Below the pieces are notes generated by a model. The model did no database searches, was not told the DNA's origin, and was given only the letters and a program-made list of their open reading frames with translations. A DNA stretch of 64,000 nt, taken from the NCBI RefSeq assembly GCF_026151205.1, contig NC_087084.1:2451345-2515344 (forward strand), in the 5' to 3' direction. Source of the stretch: Bolinopsis microptera. Lineage: Eukaryota; Ctenophora; Tentaculata; Lobata; Bolinopsidae. The translations under genes were made by a program, and so were the position numbers. Below are positions 1 through 11,472 of the stretch, one piece after another (position 1 is the first letter of the stretch; every line of letters begins with the position of its first letter).

Positions 1-1600
1 TGGAGCAACTCGTAGCTCCTTGAGCTGCGAAATGGCCTGCTGGACAGGTCACTGCTCCATCTAAGGTAGTTATAATGTAAGGTCATGTCGATCATATTTA
101 TAAATGAAAGGTATGTCATGTGTTTTACAATAAATAACATTACATGCCTTCTGTTCATAGTTGGTCCGTACGTACGTAAAAACAGCAGGGTACTCAAGGT
201 ACGACAAATTTGATTTAAGGTACGTAAAGCTTTAAAATTGTTTCACACGCACCAATTTTTTATTTGTCTACGGCTGAAGACAGTGAATCTGAGAATGATA
301 TGTCTGCATTGATTCCGCTTAATGTCTTTAACTTTATCTTGATGATAAATTGTACAATTTAAACTTTTTAAAGGTGTTTAAATCGTGTGAAAATAGCGTC
401 GAAAGTTGCGAAAGTACTTTAGGGTACTCTCGGGGTACTCTTGAGTACGGACTAACTATGCTTCTGTTAAGATATTAAGATGATAATATTAACAGTCTAA
501 ATAAGACCTTGAAAAGACTCACTTCTTCAGACTCAGGATAACAAGGTTACTACTTAGTAACTTAGGAACTAGTTAATTATACCTAGTAACTCAGTAACTC
601 ACCTTCTTCAGACTCAGGATAACTAGGTTACTACTTAGTAACTTAGTAACTAGTTAATTACCTAGTAACTTAGTAACTCACCTTCTTCAGACTCAGGATA
701 ACATTCATCTAGAGAAGCGGCACCGAGCCCCGCAGTGGTTTCACCTTCAGGACATGACGTACAGAACATGGCCCGACTTTCTGAGTAAGCCCCTTTAGCG
801 CACTTAGCGCATACTTCATCTCCAGCTGCGTTTCCAGAATAGTAAGTCCCCGGCGGGCAATCTAACAGGGATAGCACTTTATCAGATTATGTTAAACAGA
901 ATTATAGTGATTCGATTTGATCGGGTACTCCCAGTTTCAAATTCACTTGGAGATATTTTGAGATTTATTAGCTACCGCAAAGACACAAATAAAGTGTAAT
1001 AGTGATCAGTTATAGCGTAACGAAGGGCCCTGCCGACCCCGCGGCTGTGGGGGGGGGGGGGGGGGGGCGGCTCCATCTTAGGGGGGGGGGGGGGGGGGGG
1101 GGGCGCGGCCAAATCGTCGGACAATTTGAAAAAAACTTGACTAAGGTACTAGCAAAACTGCGCGTTTTGCTCTAGAAACGCACTTTTTTAGAGATTTTAC
1201 CGGCGTAAAATCTTTAAAAAATTTGTTTCAATTGGGGCGCCCAAAGGGGAGGGGGTGCCAACAGAGAAACGCTTTTTCAGCGGAAGAGGGGGGGGGGGGG
1301 GGGGGGTGCGGGGCCCGGGGGGCAACAGGCAACGTTACACCACTGATACTCTGATAGTGATCGAGGAGGATTAATTACTAATTATCAAAAACAGCTGGTA
1401 AATAATAATTGCGTCTTACCCGGATCACAAGACATTTGATCATCACTCGTTACCCAGCCATCAGTACAGTCATAACATATGTGATCGCCGCTAAAGGAAT
1501 CTGGAACTCGGAATATTGATTCAATATTATAATATGTTGTTGAATAATTCATTATAAACACAATTCTTTGTACTCTTTTGTTATTGTAGTTTACAAAATT
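1..1600 (-). CDS. Cysteine-rich (ephrin-receptor-like repeat) protein, 3 internal exons, partial
   Basis: Three minus-strand exons join in phase: 1600-1420, 861-682 and 60-1, the last running off the window. The first contains a 'CYDCTDGW' stretch, the second opens with 'CPPGTYYSGN' and has regularly spaced CxxC and CxxCP pairs, and the third has 'TCPAGHFAAQGATSC'. This is the pattern of ephrin-receptor-like / GCC2-GCC3 cysteine-rich repeats of secreted or receptor ectodomains. Both introns are phase 1, typical of shuffled extracellular modules. Acceptors (ttttcag, ctgttag, ccttag) and donors (gtaaga, gtgagt) are good. Exon 1600-1420 starts in phase 0 and has an N-terminal part without cysteines that I do not recognise. 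A 39-nt piece near 1739-1777 with an acceptor and donor could be the preceding exon, but this is weak. Start and end of the gene are not visible, so localisation and ligand are unknown. Confidence 0.75.
515..690 (-). repeat. Tandem triplication of an exon end plus its splice donor
   Basis: On the minus strand the last 20 or so bases of the 861-682 exon and the first roughly 50 bases of the following intron occur three times, with a unit of about 80 bp. The first two copies carry GAAGAAG|GTGAGTTACT. The third, near 515-545, reads GAAGAA|GTGAGTC after loss of one G. All three are usable 5' splice sites by consensus. Confidence 0.85.
1007..1353. mobile_element. hAT-type non-autonomous element (poly-G rich MITE)
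   Basis: The element is flanked by the same 8-bp direct repeat, atagtgat, at 999-1006 and 1354-1361. It starts CAGTTATAGCGTAACG and ends with the inverse of a CAG...TGGTGTAACG terminus; the right end carries a small internal duplication. Three long G runs fill much of the interior. The internal block with 'gattttaccggcg' and the near-terminal 'ggcaacaggcaacgt' are shared with the element at 61899-62118. An 8-bp target duplication with CAG/CTG termini fits the hAT superfamily. No transposase coding is present. Confidence 0.75.
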
Positions 1601-1861
1601 CTGAAAATAACATAAACGAAGTCCTGAAGGATATGATCATTTGATAGAGATTCAAAGCGATCGATTGTAATTCCGTTAGACTTGAGATCTGAATGATTCG
1701 AATCTTCAAACTTAAATAAAATTGTATATTTCTTACCCACAAAAACAGCTTGATGCTTCGGGCAATCTGTCCAAGCTGAAAGAAAACTGTTACCATTTTG
1801 TTTCCTGACAAACTTTATTGTACAATTAATACTCAGAGATTTACAAAATAGAATATTCACA

Positions 1862-4800
1862 CCTAATATTACCCTACCTTATATTGGGTCAGACATTACC
1901 ATGGCAATTTGACTTTAAATCGTTTAATCCGTTTTTCAAAAATATCTAAAACCTATAATAATAAAACCTATAATAATAATAATGCTTCGTAACCTGATGC
2001 TGTTTCTGTAAGATGGGCGATCAGGATAACGACCACTGCACGGCTCAGCATGATCATAGAGCTGTAAACAGTTATAAAGTGATGTTTCTATAATAATATT
2101 ATTAACTGCCTTTTCCCGTTTTCTGACAAAAGTGCTTAAAGACGACTTAAAAATGCAAGGTTTTGAAGCATAATATGTTTGACACATTTATAACAAACTT
2201 TGGCATTTTAAGCTGTTTCAAAAGGGGGTTTGAGGGAGCCAGCCTTTAAGCACATCTGTCAGAAAACGGCAGCATTTTAGGATGCATCAACAATATACTA
2301 ACAGTCACATTTGATAAGATAAATTTGCTGTTAGCTGCATATAGGTATAACTAATATCAATTATATTTCTAATGATGATTGTGCGTACTACGATCCATAA
2401 AATTTGTGGATAATTTGTGGATAAAAAATGAAAAGTATTCAGCAACATTGGATAGACACACTTGAAGACTAAAATAATGGTTATAGGATAATATTTTAAA
2501 GTAACGAAAAATATCATGCAAATCTCCTCCTAACATTCGATTCAAACACCTAATTAATTAAATACCTGGTTACTAGTTTGTCAATTCCGTAAATAAGCAA
2601 AACATTACCGTGTAGACAGGCTTTTAATTGACAAAAAGGAATTCGAAAAGAGCTTTCCAATATTCTGGCCAGTTGTCTAAAAATAACATTTGGAACATAC
2701 CCGCAAAAGAATTGTTTTACATGACACAGTCTGTATGTAAATAAAAATCTATTTTCGTTCGTCTTTACACACGTTTTATAAGGGCCGGGCTTGACTGTAT
2801 GTATATTGGATTCCAAAAGTGAATATTTCAATAGCTTAACTAAGTTACGCTGTAAAGTATACTTAACTGCCAACGTACCACACAAGCTGAAGTTCCTATA
2901 GTTCATGGTAACATTGTACTAGGTCACATCCATATTTGTCGCAAAAGAGAACCGCTTGAAGTTCTGATCTGTAGTCATCGAATTAAGTGTGCAGTGTCTG
3001 GACTCAGCTTACAAGGTTGATTTAATCACTAGAGAAAATCTTAAATAGCGCAGAGGAGAGTGAGCAAGAATAAGTCAATTACAATTTGACACGACATTGA
3101 AAAAGATGGAGCTGAAAGCACCCGGATTTATTTTAACTGTAATAATTCGTTTTTTGCAAGATAATCATATTGAATAAATTGCCAAAAATGTTCCGGCTAT
3201 ACCTTCGTATATAGGTTATAACACGTACAGAAAACGAAGGTAACAAAACTTTGGGGTGCATAAATTTTACCGCGAGATATTTGAGCATGGAATTTGTGGC
3301 CAATTTTGTATTTCTTGATACTGCAGTCAAAAGGCCATAAAAGCATTCGACATAAAAAAATTGTTCTTTGATATATATCTCTAACAGTTTTTACAGAATT
3401 TCGTGTTAAACTTTTTCCGTGAAAATCGTGAGAGATATACCACTGAAAATGTAAAGTTGATGTCATATTATGTATGAATGTATAACTTTTTTTTAACTTC
3501 AAAAAACTATATAATATATCGAATTGTTTTATGTGTAGTAGGATAGCTGTGTTGATTACTGCAAGATAAATTGTAAATGATAGGTATGCACTAAAATTCA
3601 AGTGAAGAATGAGTCTAGCGAACTCGATCCACATGTTAGTCAGGCAGTGGCTCACACTCTGAAGTCTGATGACATCTCTCTTTTGGAGATTTTCGGACTC
3701 ACTGACTACCTATAGTTGAGTGTGTACCACAACATATAGTGTACCACAACCTAGCTGCCTAAACGTTCGGACCCCCCGTCCTATGTGGCAAGCCTGCTCA
3801 CTGAACAAAACAAAGAAAAGAAAGCAAATCACTATGTACCCAACATTTATCAATTATCAATAAATATAATAGACATGGCACGAAAACGTTTACAATTCAG
3901 ACAGACCCCGCGGATCTAACTCAAGACATCACTGAGTGCCCCCAGTTTTCCCATGACAACGGAATACAATTCAACTTGTTTTGATAATAATAAAGTTTAT
4001 TTTATAACCCGGGTCATCCCGCTAATTCTCACTCAAAAACCCGGACAAATCATATAAATCTTGAGGCCAAATTGTCTAATGTCTAATATCTTCCTACGGT
4101 GTGATACCCATACTATGAATATTTTATTATATTATTATATTATATATTATAAAGAACGGTTTGACTGTAGAATATGATTCTTTTTCATTTCTGTAGAATT
4201 TCCAACTGGGCAGAGGATCGAATCATTGTATTTCCATTCTAATTATAGACCTACGTATTCATGAACTGCAACTTCTCGGCGCCTTTACTATCAGACAAAT
4301 CCTTTTCATTGATGTAAAAATTAATCGGACTGCATGTACTTTTTCCTGGACCTATTCAAAATTACTATTGAGAAATAGAAGGTTCGTCTGCAATATGTGT
4401 AACGAAGATATATAGTATATATAGATCGAAACAGCTATTTTCTAAAGAGTGTCTGTTTCATATCCGGCCTAAAAATAATATACGGATAAATTTTAGCGTA
4501 ATTTGATCACAAATTATGATTGTAACAATTTTTACTTATTCATATTGTATGATCATGTTTTTATCGAGACATATTTCTAAGAAACAATTAAGAATTCATT
4601 ATTAAATTAGACTTAATTATAATACCTCATTATCATCATAATTTGCAAAATGATCACACAAATCCTAATGTGCGAGCGAGAAAGTGTTTGAGATCATCAT
4701 AAGATTTTAAAATAACATCCTGCAATAACTGGAGCCACTGTAACTAGCGTGTACCAGGTACCTGTTAAACGATGAATATTTTGAATACATTGCTAAACAA

Positions 4801-4960
4801 CAGGCTACAAGCAGCCAAAAGTGAATTTATTAATTCCTCAGAGTAACTTTTAGTAGTTGATCAATTTCGTGCTCAATCATGCTATTAATAACTTAATAAA
4901 ATCATGATAGCTACTATTGAAGACGTTATAAAAGACGTTAAACCGATGCGGGTATAGTAC
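1862..4960. other. Intergenic, no supported gene
   Basis: AT-rich sequence; open frames here are short and show no coding character. The stretch 1865-1930 resembles 13075-13130, and 3240-3430 resembles 12740-12905, all in the same orientation, so these are probably copies of one dispersed repeat of roughly 170 bp or more. An AT-dinucleotide stretch lies at 4121-4150. Confidence 0.6.
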
Positions 4961-4970
4961 TTAGTAATAA

Positions 4971-5093
4971 TTGACGAAAAATTGATAAAAACAGGAAGAT
5001 CTAAATAAAAGTTGACGACAAGTTGATAAAAACAGGAAGATCTAAATAAAATTTGTCGAGAAGTTGATAAAAGCGGGAAGATTTAAATAAAAG
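4971..5093. repeat. 41-bp tandem repeat, three copies
   Basis: Copies lie at 4971-5011, 5012-5052 and 5053-5093, with a few substitutions between them. The shared core reads gttgataaaaacaggaagat. Confidence 0.9.
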
Positions 5094-6104
5094 TTTAAAA
5101 AACAGGTTTGAATAATCCTCATGGACATGATTACAAGGAAAAAAAAATATTATGAAGATCAGGATTAAAACGTCTAACAACAAACGGTAATGTAACTGTA
5201 CAAGAGACATCATTAGTAACCAGAGGCCAGCGCGCCCTAAATGATTTAGGCGGGGCCACAAAAACACAATAGCGGAGACAGGCCACTGTCTCCTCTATAG
5301 TAAAACACAGTAAAAGCGATCCAGATAATCAAGTTACAGTCAGTTAGGGTGGATGTCAAGTGGAAGCCGACTAGAAATCACACATTATCCTGCACAGAGA
5401 TCCTGTAGCAGACTCATAGGAAGTAAATTAACCACCTTATTATCCCGGCTACGGAGACTTGTTAAGATAATGAAATATTTCTAGTCACTGACTCGGACCA
5501 CTAACGAGCTCCAAACAACATTTCACGGCTACTTCCAGGTGCTAGTTGCTTCATGTGTGAAGGAGCTGTTTGGAAATCATACGGAAGTACTTGGAGAGCT
5601 GAGTGATTTGTAGGCGGAAGATTGTAGGTTATTTTTCTGGAAGAGTTGAGAGTTAAAGAGACGGATCTACATGATATTTTAACGTAACACGATATCTCCG
5701 TAAAATATGAGAATATCCAGATTTCAGTTCAAACTTAACTTAATGAAAAATAACGATCCAATCACCAATGTAATTTTAATACAGCATAGTCTTTTTCCCC
5801 ACACTACAAATTTATACCCAGCCAATAGACATAAGATAACGAGATATTCATAATTCAAGCACACATTATTTCTGCCAAAATCTTCGCAACAATAAATCAC
5901 AACGTTATTAAGAAATGAGAAATATAATGCCACGGTTAAGGATAAGTTTTCTGCAGTAAAAGAGTGTTAGTTAGGCGGTAACACCAGTGAAGTGAGAACT
6001 TTGCTAAAATATTTGTCCCGTTTTGCACGTACTGCAGCTCCCTCGCAACTTTTAAACACTTTTAGAGGGATTATATGATAATGGGTTTGGTTGGGATGAT
6101 CCCA
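5094..6104. other. Intergenic, nothing recognised
   Basis: No convincing ORF, RNA gene or repeat was seen. Confidence 0.5.
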
Positions 6105-6153
6105 ATGCTTTATTGGAACCTGATCCCAATGGGATCAGGTTCCAATAAAGCAT
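6105..6153. repeat. Perfect 24-bp palindrome with 1-nt spacer
   Basis: Arms 6105-6128 and 6130-6153 are exact reverse complements around the single base at 6129. Arm core: ctttattggaacctgatccc. Confidence 0.95.
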
Positions 6154-6339
6154 CGGAAACATTGATCTTTTGTTATCAAACTCAATTACAATTAGATCTT
6201 ACTAATACTATCTTTTAACAAGGTTTTACGACCCAGCAGAGTAGTAGATCATAATGGTACTTAGAATTATGTCTGGTAGCACTCCCTTAAACGCACTAAG
6301 CCATATCACTGACACGACAGATATCTAGTATCAAAGATG

Positions 6340-6765
6340 GAGCAGCTAGAATGCAAGCGTACTTCAGCCGGTTTTTACAAGTACAACTCCTGGTGCAAAC
6401 AACACTGAAGCACTGAATACGGAGACTTACTGCAAACCATAATTTACATTATCCCCAGCGAGACTATCAGATGCTTAGTGCTTCCCACAATCTGGGTCCC
6501 ACCTCTGGGAAAAAAGGGACGATAATTATAATTATATAATTATATAATTATAGATCAAACCACCATGAATAAACAATTCATCATAGATCTTCAAATACCG
6601 GTTCGAATAGAGAAATCTATCAAAACCGACCAATATACTGGAATGTTACTTTACCTTAACAACTCCTGGCGCAAAGATCAACACTGCAAATACAAAGACT
6701 TAGGTACTGCAAAACATCATAGACAATACCCCCAGCGAGGCAATCACCCAGAATCTGGGTCCTAG
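6340..6765. repeat. Diverged tandem duplication (about 170 bp unit)
   Basis: Positions 6340-6510 and 6600-6765 share an ordered set of blocks: aacaactcctgg/tgcaaa, then tactgcaaa, then cccccagcgag, then aatctgggtcc. Similarity is patchy, so the duplication is old. No reading frame is conserved. Confidence 0.6.
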
Positions 6766-6987
6766 ATGGGTCACGAACAGACTCCGGACGTGGGGTTGGA
6801 TACATATCACCAATGATAACTATAATTTACTACACTAGACTAACAATCTTCAAAAATTCCTGACTTTTGCACTGTCTATCACACAGATCTAACAGCAATA
6901 ATAGGGAAGCTTGTAAATACTTCTCACCTTATTCAAAAAATAACATCATCATACGGAATTGGATACTCTCGGAGATCCGATGGATAT

Positions 6988-7062
6988 TACTGGGCCGCGC
7001 TCAGCCTGTCATTCCGCCGAATCTCTATGTTTATGAACATGATAGCCTGAGGTCCCCAGGTA
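6988..7062 (+). repeat. Dispersed repeat copy A
   Basis: The block starting tactgggccgcgctcagcct and ending in the 'gatagcctgaggtccc' block recurs in reverse orientation at 60816-60904. It is about 75 bp here with high identity. It may be the conserved core of a SINE-like element; no target duplication was identified. Confidence 0.8.
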
Positions 7063-9800
7063 AGATGGATATAGCGGCACACACTGGATTGTGGGGAACT
7101 CAAAAATCAAATAAACTGAAAAAAAGCATAAAAGTTCTATTAACTGGTCAACATATTACCAATAGTTTTCACAAAGTAAACGGACGTTGCGCAATAACAA
7201 ATAGGATTATGCTATTTTAAGATTTCCGTTGTCGATCGCATCATTGTTAGAAAAATCTGTAAAGTCTCACGGAATTCTGCAGAGACGATTAATGATGTAA
7301 TTTTGACAACAATTGTCATGATACGAGACAATGCCATTTGAAAATAAACAAATTATATCTTTCTACAAGTATGCAGTATGATCTAATCAGCTTAACCAAG
7401 GTATCTGATAAGATCTTTAGTCAAGGAAACCTTGTCCAGGGAAAGTGTACTGCGTTATTGAAGAAGATTAAACCTGGCAGTGGCACAGAACAAAAAAAAA
7501 CTTAGGTGAGTCAGGAATCAGGATCCGATGTAGTGATGCCATTTTGTTTAAACATATCCGGTAATCATATTTGCCCAATTTCCTAGTTGGTAGTCGGTTA
7601 TATTCATTTAAAAAAACTTTAGTGGGTAAAACCGACACCGGAAACTCGATTGGTCATGCCCTTGAAAAATTACATAGAAGCCGGATAAAATTGCTAGTTA
7701 TAATTTGATGAGAACTGTGAACGTATAAGGTAAAGTTTGATGACGTAACAGAATCCGACAAGCCGGTAATGTCGTCAATGGTTCCAATGGAATAACCTAC
7801 TATACATATAATAGCGTTTACCGAACTATTTTATTCGATCAATACATGCCATTACTAACATCGTTGATCGCCATTAAAAGATTTAAGAAACAAATCTTCA
7901 GATTACTCAATGAAATAGTTTTATACAGCTTAATTTGTGGGATCTACGCAGTATCATTGGTAGGATTGGTTCAAAGGGTGCCGTGTGCTTTTACAACCTT
8001 CATATTTGTCATATACAATATACACAAAGCTGGAATTATATTTGTACGGCTTAGAAATCAGCATGCACCCTCTCCACCGAACTGAGATGATGGATCCGGC
8101 AGCGTCTGACAAAAATTATAGCTGATCTGAAACATATTTCATTCTTTTAAATGTTCTCATAGAAATAAAAATGTCCTTCGAAGCGGTCTTTGAATTTCTG
8201 TTCCGTTCGTTCCGCGGAACAAATTTTGACGAAAGTCGATTACCTCGAGATCCTATAACTATAATACAATAAGTAATAAGTGCTACACGTTGTATAAAGC
8301 CTCTCTCCGGCCGGCGCGCGAAAAGGGGTTAGGTACAACATGTATCAACGAGATCCTACTATACGATTTTCTTGCAAATAATAAAATTGCTATGAGACGG
8401 ATAATCTGTGCAAGTTTGAGCGAATTTGCTAACTTTTAGATATCACTTCAAACACAAGAAAATATTTCAAATTCAAATCGGTGGTCGGTTCGCACCGGTT
8501 CGCAAGTTTATAATTATATTTGGAGATCCTACTAATTAGTAATTACTATACGATTTTCTTGAAACTTTGCAGATAGTATTAGTAAGATGTGGAGATCTGT
8601 GCTCAGTGCTACTGAGAATAAGTATAACATGCAATTGCGTGAAAACTGGCACTATAATAATAGCAGTCATCTGTTTTTAAATACTGAATCTATTCTGACA
8701 GTTGAAGTTGCATTTTTTACCAGTTATACTGACCATGTGATTTATTTTGACAGTCGTGATACCCATCCCCTACTTTAGAATATACTCGAATACATTTTGT
8801 GACAGGGATTGGGAAGGAAGGAAATAGATCCGTGACCGAAATTCCGTAACTTTATTAAAAAGCATCATTCTTATAGCACAGAAGCGTTATGTGCTATAAT
8901 ATATAATGCGCCAAAAGCACTGGACCGAATTTACTTCAGCACATGACAATGACAGCCATTGGTTTCTAGCTGAGTAGCAGTAAGTAGTAACCAATCTATC
9001 TAGAAAGTTAAACTTAAAAGGAATAATAGTTCTGATCGGTGCGCCTTATATTGGGGTTTTAATATTCAATTTATTTATATAAATTTAATCGTTAAAAAAT
9101 GTAAACACGCAATTTTATCATTTAGTTAAAAAAGAGCGGAAAAAACATGAATAAACGTTCCTCAATTAGTAATTTACCGAGTTGTGGCACATTATAGTCG
9201 GGTGACTCTTTTTGTTTTTATAAACAACTAAAAGTTTTAACACTACCTATTTAGCTACTACTCGTGATTGTAGCAGTTCTTTTCGAAAATTTTAGAGAGA
9301 TCACATATAATGGCTTTTTACAGTCCTTGGATACAATTTGCCCGCATGGCTTATAATAGTAATTATACTGATATAATATTTGCTAAATGTCGTATCGAAC
9401 TTTTGAAAAAAAGCGCGATTTAAAATGCGCAATGTAAAAGTAAAAATGGTGGTTGTTAAAACATTACCGCAAAAAAGGGTTTCACGACTCGAAATTTTGT
9501 TGATGTATATAATAAATGTATTCTTTTGAGAGATCTGCTCAAGTCACTAGCTAGACCTAAAGTTCGAATAAAGTCCGATAACGTAGTTAAATTAAATACT
9601 GATCGTTCATTTAAATGTCCGTTCAAAATTATGTCCGTCCACGCAATGTCCGGTAAAATAACGTCCGATAAGGTATATTTGAGTTATATACATGGTCACT
9701 CCCTCAGAAGCTCGTGGAATTGGGAATTGTACATAATTGCAATGATTGTCGTGAGCCCACACAACTGATAATTAATAGTAATACAAGGTATAATAGAACA
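7063..9800. other. Intergenic, no supported gene
   Basis: Open frames are short and AT-rich with no recognisable protein. No RNA gene was found. Confidence 0.5.
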
Positions 9801-9807
9801 GTGAAAA

Positions 9808-10316
9808 CTGGTATATCTGTTTTTGATAGTTTTGAGATAAATGTATTTTACTGATTTATAAGATTCTATATCATGTGTAAAACACACTTCTAAAAAATGG
9901 TATATCTGTCTATATACCATTTTTAAAACTAGAATTATTCCAAACTGGTATATCTCACGATATACCATTTTTTCTATACTATTAACAATAAAATAATTTG
10001 ACTGAGAATGGTATATCTGAAGATATACCATTTGGGTTGGCTAAAGTCTATAAAATGTGTATAGATATACCGGTTTTATAGAAGATAAGTTTCTTGAAGG
10101 TGGTATATCTGCAGATATACCATTTTGTTTTCATGATTGTTAAAAGCTGAAACGGTATATTGTAACGTATACCAGTTTTGGAAAAATAAAATTTCACTTT
10201 TTTTCAAAAATTTCTTCAAAATTGTTCAAAAAAAGTTCCAAAGATGCACCTGTTCACCCTGAAGACTATGTGCTACCTGCGCAAAATTGGTATATGTTCA
10301 GATATACCAGTTTTGC
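9808..10316. repeat. Array of about eight short palindromes (tggtatatct..agatatacca)
   Basis: Full hairpins lie at 9893-9925, 9943-9972, 10006-10033, 10099-10126, 10149-10180 and 10282-10316; half-sites lie near 9808 and 10060. The core arm is (A/C)TGGTATATCT with its inverse AGATATACCA(G/T). Arms are flanked by A runs on the left and T runs on the right. Loops and spacers differ between units, while the arms stay conserved. Confidence 0.9.
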
Positions 10317-10600
10317 ATGTGGTCCCTCAAATACAAATATCACCCTCACGAAAAAGACGGTTCAGTTGGGGGTGTTAATATTTACTTGTTAACAAAACAT
10401 TGTTAATGTTACTAAAATACAATACTTTACACTGTTATAGCGTTCGCAGTAGTTTCCTTACATCTCAGGCAGAGGTTATAGCCGCGTGCCCATTAACATA
10501 TTATAGTATTATTGAGATATTCTTGTTATATTTCAGTTTTTAGCTAGGTCGAGTAGCCAATAAATTATTTCGCATATTTAGTAATAATCAAGGATCTGCT

Positions 10601-10689
10601 TGTAGGTTTACAACCTACCAGGACGCGCGCCGAGTTGGACTCGTCGACGTCCAATATATGGAACAGATATTTTACGAGTATCACCCGTT
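10601..10689 (+). mobile_element. 89-bp structured retroposon-like element with 11-bp target duplication, copy A
   Basis: The direct repeat aaggatctgct flanks it exactly at 10590-10600 and 10690-10700. The element can fold into two stem-loops: GTAGGTT/AACCTAC, and GGACG/CGTCC enclosing CGAGT/ACTCG. A nearly identical copy in the same orientation lies at 58343-58429. An 11-bp target duplication on such a short unit fits a retrotransposed small RNA or a SINE. No ribozyme core or tRNA boxes were recognised with certainty. Confidence 0.7.
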
Positions 10690-10867
10690 AAGGATCTGCT
10701 AAAGTAATAATCAAAGATCTGCGAATATGCCCGTAGACACGTCTTTCGCTCCGAGGTTTGAGACCTGGAACAGCTCAAGGGACCCCTCAGAAACAAATTT
10801 GGCTTGGGTAGACTTTCTGAATATGGGGTAGTTTTGCGCAATTGACAACGCCCTTTTTTGGCGCTTT

Positions 10868-11205
10868 TGCGATATCAAAACCCACATATCTCAACTTCTG
10901 ATTGGAGAAAAGAAATCAACTTCGGTATGAAAATGGTCAGAATCAACATATTTAGGGAGGTATAACATGATTTCGAAGTCCTCACACTTAAGTTTGATGA
11001 GTTATATGACCACACCCTTTTGCGGTCTCGCGAGTAACAATTATCACACTTATTTCAGGATATCTCAGCTTCTAATTGGAGCTAAACGCTCATATTGGGC
11101 ATTGAAATGGTCAGAATCATCACATTGAGTGAGGTAGAGTATGGTTATAAAGTCTACAGACTTCAGGTTGTTCAGTTATTAGGTCAAACCCTACTTTATT
11201 TATTT
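10868..11205 (+). repeat. Diverged tandem repeat, about 170 bp unit, two copies
   Basis: Both copies share 'atatctcaacttctgattgg'-like sequence, then 'gaaatggtcagaatcat', then 'gaggta', then 'aagtc..cac/gac', then a 'cacaccctt'-like end. The copies begin near 10880 and 11060. Confidence 0.7.
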
Positions 11206-11472
11206 TACAGTGTTCACTACTTCGGTCACTAATTGGCATGTCGTCAAGATGTATAGTTCACATAACTTTCCTATAATTACATACGCACTTAACTCATGGG
11301 GTATCTTAACTCATTGTGTCTAGTGTCTTTTATTTGTTTGTGAACTATATATTTATAATTATCTGATCTTATTCTTCGTTATTTGCCTCAACACAATATG
11401 TTTTGCTTCATGTTTGTTCAGTATAATCCCATACATAGGAATTTATCATGTGAATCTCAGTACATGTGATTA

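Noticed and set aside
5001-5267. Minus-strand 88-codon frame
   Set aside because: It overlaps the 41-bp tandem repeat, is hydrophobic and AT-driven, and has no splice or homology support.
9808-10316. CRISPR-like array of palindromic repeats with spacers
   Set aside because: Repeats are only about 10-bp arms, spacing is irregular, there are no cas genes and the setting is animal.
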